A stretch of 64,000 nucleotides of DNA, from the NCBI GenBank assembly GCA_038503065.1, contig JBCAMK010000008.1:806001-870000 (forward strand), written 5' to 3'. The notes under the pieces were generated by a model. It was not told the DNA's origin. It saw only the letters and a program-made list of their open reading frames with translations, and searched no databases. Source of the DNA: Paragyromitra xinjiangensis (taxonomy: Eukaryota > Ascomycota > Pezizomycetes > Pezizales > Discinaceae). Position 1 is the first letter of the stretch, and each line of letters begins with the position of its first letter. Below, one piece after another: positions 62,095 through 64,000 of the stretch. Made by a program: the position numbers and the translations under genes.

Positions 62095-64000
62095 TTAATT
62101 TAATGTGAAAGTAGCGAATCTGCGTAGCGGGCTCCCAATTTTGGGCGCAAATTGCATGCTCTTCCTCCGTGCCATCAAGAGATTCTGCATAACAAGCGGA
62201 TTGTAGTCCATTTTCTGCTTTTGCTGCTCCGTTTGAGGGAAAATCGATCTTCTCGGAGTTGGATGTGGTGTTTTCTGGGGATCGGAGGCGCAAGGCGGGG
62301 GATCGGAAGCAGCGCCCAAGCTCGAATCATCGATGGGTATTCCAATTAGAAGCTTTGGTTCCATAGATTTACGTCGCTGGAACATGTTAGCAGCGTCAAA
62401 GGTTTCCAGTTCTATTCGCAAGTACAACAGAACCCACCCTATGGCCACCTCTTGGGATATGATCCAAATCCACTGGATAGATACTCTCGTCAATCCACGC
62501 TTGCTCTTCCTCGCAGGAAGTTACCCATCCAACACCAACACATAGCACCACTCCCTTGCTATCTTTAATCTTCTGAAGCGTTCTGGGACTTCCATCCTTA
62601 AATACCACATGCGTAATTCCAATTTTACGTTCCCTTTCTCCCAGAGGGCTAGCCGAATTTGGGTTCCAATTCCAGCTCTTTAAAACTTTTGCTCCAAGTC
62701 TCCGGAGTGCTTCCGCGAAAGTCGAGCTGGCATCTACACCCTCGACAGTGTACACATCCAGAAATACAACCGCGCCAGCAAGGACACCCGATGTACGGGC
62801 AACACTATTAGAACAGCTTAAGGAGCTATCGTGGTTGTTCCTAGTCGAAGTTTTCACTGTGCCCGAGAAATGATTTTCTTGGTCGTCACTATCGTCACTC
62901 TCATTCATAATATCGTCGATAGAATGTAGTTTGACAGGAACGGTGATCTTTTGTATTGGGCTTTCGATAACCCCCAAGAAATGATCCGGAGCATCGAAGG
63001 TCAACAAAAACGGATCAATTGGTATCTTGTCTTCTCGTTGGTTTTTAGCGGCGCTGGGAGGGAACAAATTTCTTCTCTCGGATTGTAATTCCGTCCCCAG
63101 AGATGGCGAAAAAGAGGTTACAGTCGTCGGGTAATTGAGGAATTCGCATTCGTCGGCTTCGTGATCTAAAAAGCAATGGCCTCCTGTTCCTTCTGTCCAA
63201 CCCGTGCTCTTCACTCCTGCTGGAGTCACACTACTTCTCGCGTGGTCTGCATAACCCGAACGCTTGGCTGGTGCATCGTTTTTTGAACTAGCGTCTCTTT
63301 CCTGACGTTCCTGTCCTGCTTTCGCGCCAGACACACAGCTATTGATTCCATAGTGTATAGCGATAGGAACCGTAATTGATAGGTTTGGAGTACCTGACAG
63401 TACCGACGCATCTTTCTCCGATTTTTTGTTTGTGCTGTTGCCGGAATTTTTCTTCAAGTCCCGAATACCCTTATCCTCGCCTACAAGCCTCGATGTTGAT
63501 CGACCCAATACGCGATCATCCAGGTCCATACCTAACTCATCTTCCATCTCATCGGTTTTGATGGGGCACCGTGCCCTAGCTCTCTTCGGGGGACTCCTAA
63601 AACCAGTGTTGGAAGAATCCGGCTGTAAAGCTGCCTTAAGCTCATTGCGGATATCATCCTTTCTTGGACTGCCTAACATAGCTGCCGAAAGCAGACGTTT
63701 AGCGGGTGAAGCAAGTGACGATCCCAAGGCAGTATTGGAGACCTCAGCGTTGTGCTTCAAAAACGGAGCGCTCGTTGCTTCCTGATTGAAGGAATACAAC
63801 ATGGGTCTTCTTGCGGGTGTGGTGAGCAAAGAGGCAGATAAATCCAGAGGTTTCCTAAGTTCCAGTGCTCCGGTCGTTTCTGTATGCCCTTGGGAGAATA
63901 AGGAGGCGGCTCGTTCCCCCCGTTTGGGTTTGGCTGCAAGTTTGAGCGCGGGGGACATTGGGCTCGACAACTCATCCTCCATTTCATGATCAGCTATGGT
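62095..64000 (-). CDS. BRCT-domain protein, host gene, 5' end outside the window
   Basis: Two exons are seen: 64000-62438 (open to the window edge, first in-frame Met at 63982) and 62376-62095. The 61-bp intron at 62377-62437 is GT-AG with a CTAAC branch site and joins PRGGHR to RRKSMEP. From the Met at 63982, residues 1-390 are low-complexity and Ser/Lys-rich. A BRCT domain lies at about 399-508, with GVDASSTFAEALRRLGAKV, THVVFKDG and the GWVTSCEEEQAWIDE tryptophan block. The C-terminus has a conserved ARRKSMQFAPKIGSPLRR tail. Fungal proteins with a single BRCT and this ending are known; a role in DNA damage or chromosome maintenance is likely by family only. The true N-terminus lies to the right. 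Confidence 0.85.

Noticed and set aside
1..64000. tRNA, rRNA or other structured RNA genes.
   Set aside because: I saw no cloverleaf-like sequence with internal A/B boxes or rRNA-like stretches by eye; a tRNAscan or Infernal run would be needed to exclude them.

Overview
The window is a transposon island in a filamentous fungus, very probably an ascomycete of the Pezizomycotina. The evidence is short GT-AG introns of 50 to 78 bp with CTAAC- or CTGAC-type branch sites, Tad-like LINEs, chromodomain Ty3/gypsy elements, Plavaka-type (CACTA-like) DNA transposons, and a fungal BRCT-domain gene at the right edge. That BRCT gene (minus strand, last 1.9 kb) is the only convincing host gene. I cannot name the species.

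The left 60 kb is a set of nested insertions that can be peeled apart by target-site duplications (TSDs). The outermost layer is gypsy-2 on the minus strand, about 47.06-60.49 kb and continuing left of the window. A chromodomain element, gypsy-1 (plus strand), sits in its reverse transcriptase, and the 3' LTR of gypsy-1 ends at 47056. Gypsy-1 is split at its integrase WAS codons by a 37-kb head-to-tail array of LINE-A units (2451-39458). Every junction of that array carries the same word, TTGGGCCTC. The order is full (F1), short (S1), full (F2), short (S2), full (F3), full (F4). The short units are ORF1-only half-LINEs. F2 has both ORFs intact. A second LINE family, LINE-B (41048-46641, TSD AATACACAT), lies inside the gypsy-1 3' LTR. 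A third, LINE-C, is cut by the left window edge and lies in an inverted LTR end.

Two 9.5-kb DNA transposons, E1 (25331-34983, TSD GA) and E2 (47952-57397, TSD CA), and one 245-bp MITE (23584-23828, TSD TT) share termini beginning CATCAGCAA. E2 is nested in a 1.05-kb solo LTR (TSD GGAAG) that is itself in gypsy-2. E1 and E2 have the same gene plan although their proteins are strongly diverged. Each has a two-exon Plavaka-like transposase on the plus strand. Each also has two minus-strand cargo genes: a multi-exon gene resembling DUF6532, and a second gene of unknown function.

The most unusual signal is that E1, E2 and the MITE are each filled with their own short nucleotide word. In E1 it is built on AGAGCTCT...GCGAAGGC, in E2 on GAGGATAC...GTATCCTC, and in the MITE on CCTCTGTGG/CCTCTGCAGAGG. 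The words lie not only in the subterminal DNA but also in introns and coding exons. At homologous positions of the two transposases each element encodes its own word as a different peptide. This looks like an element-wide recognition code.
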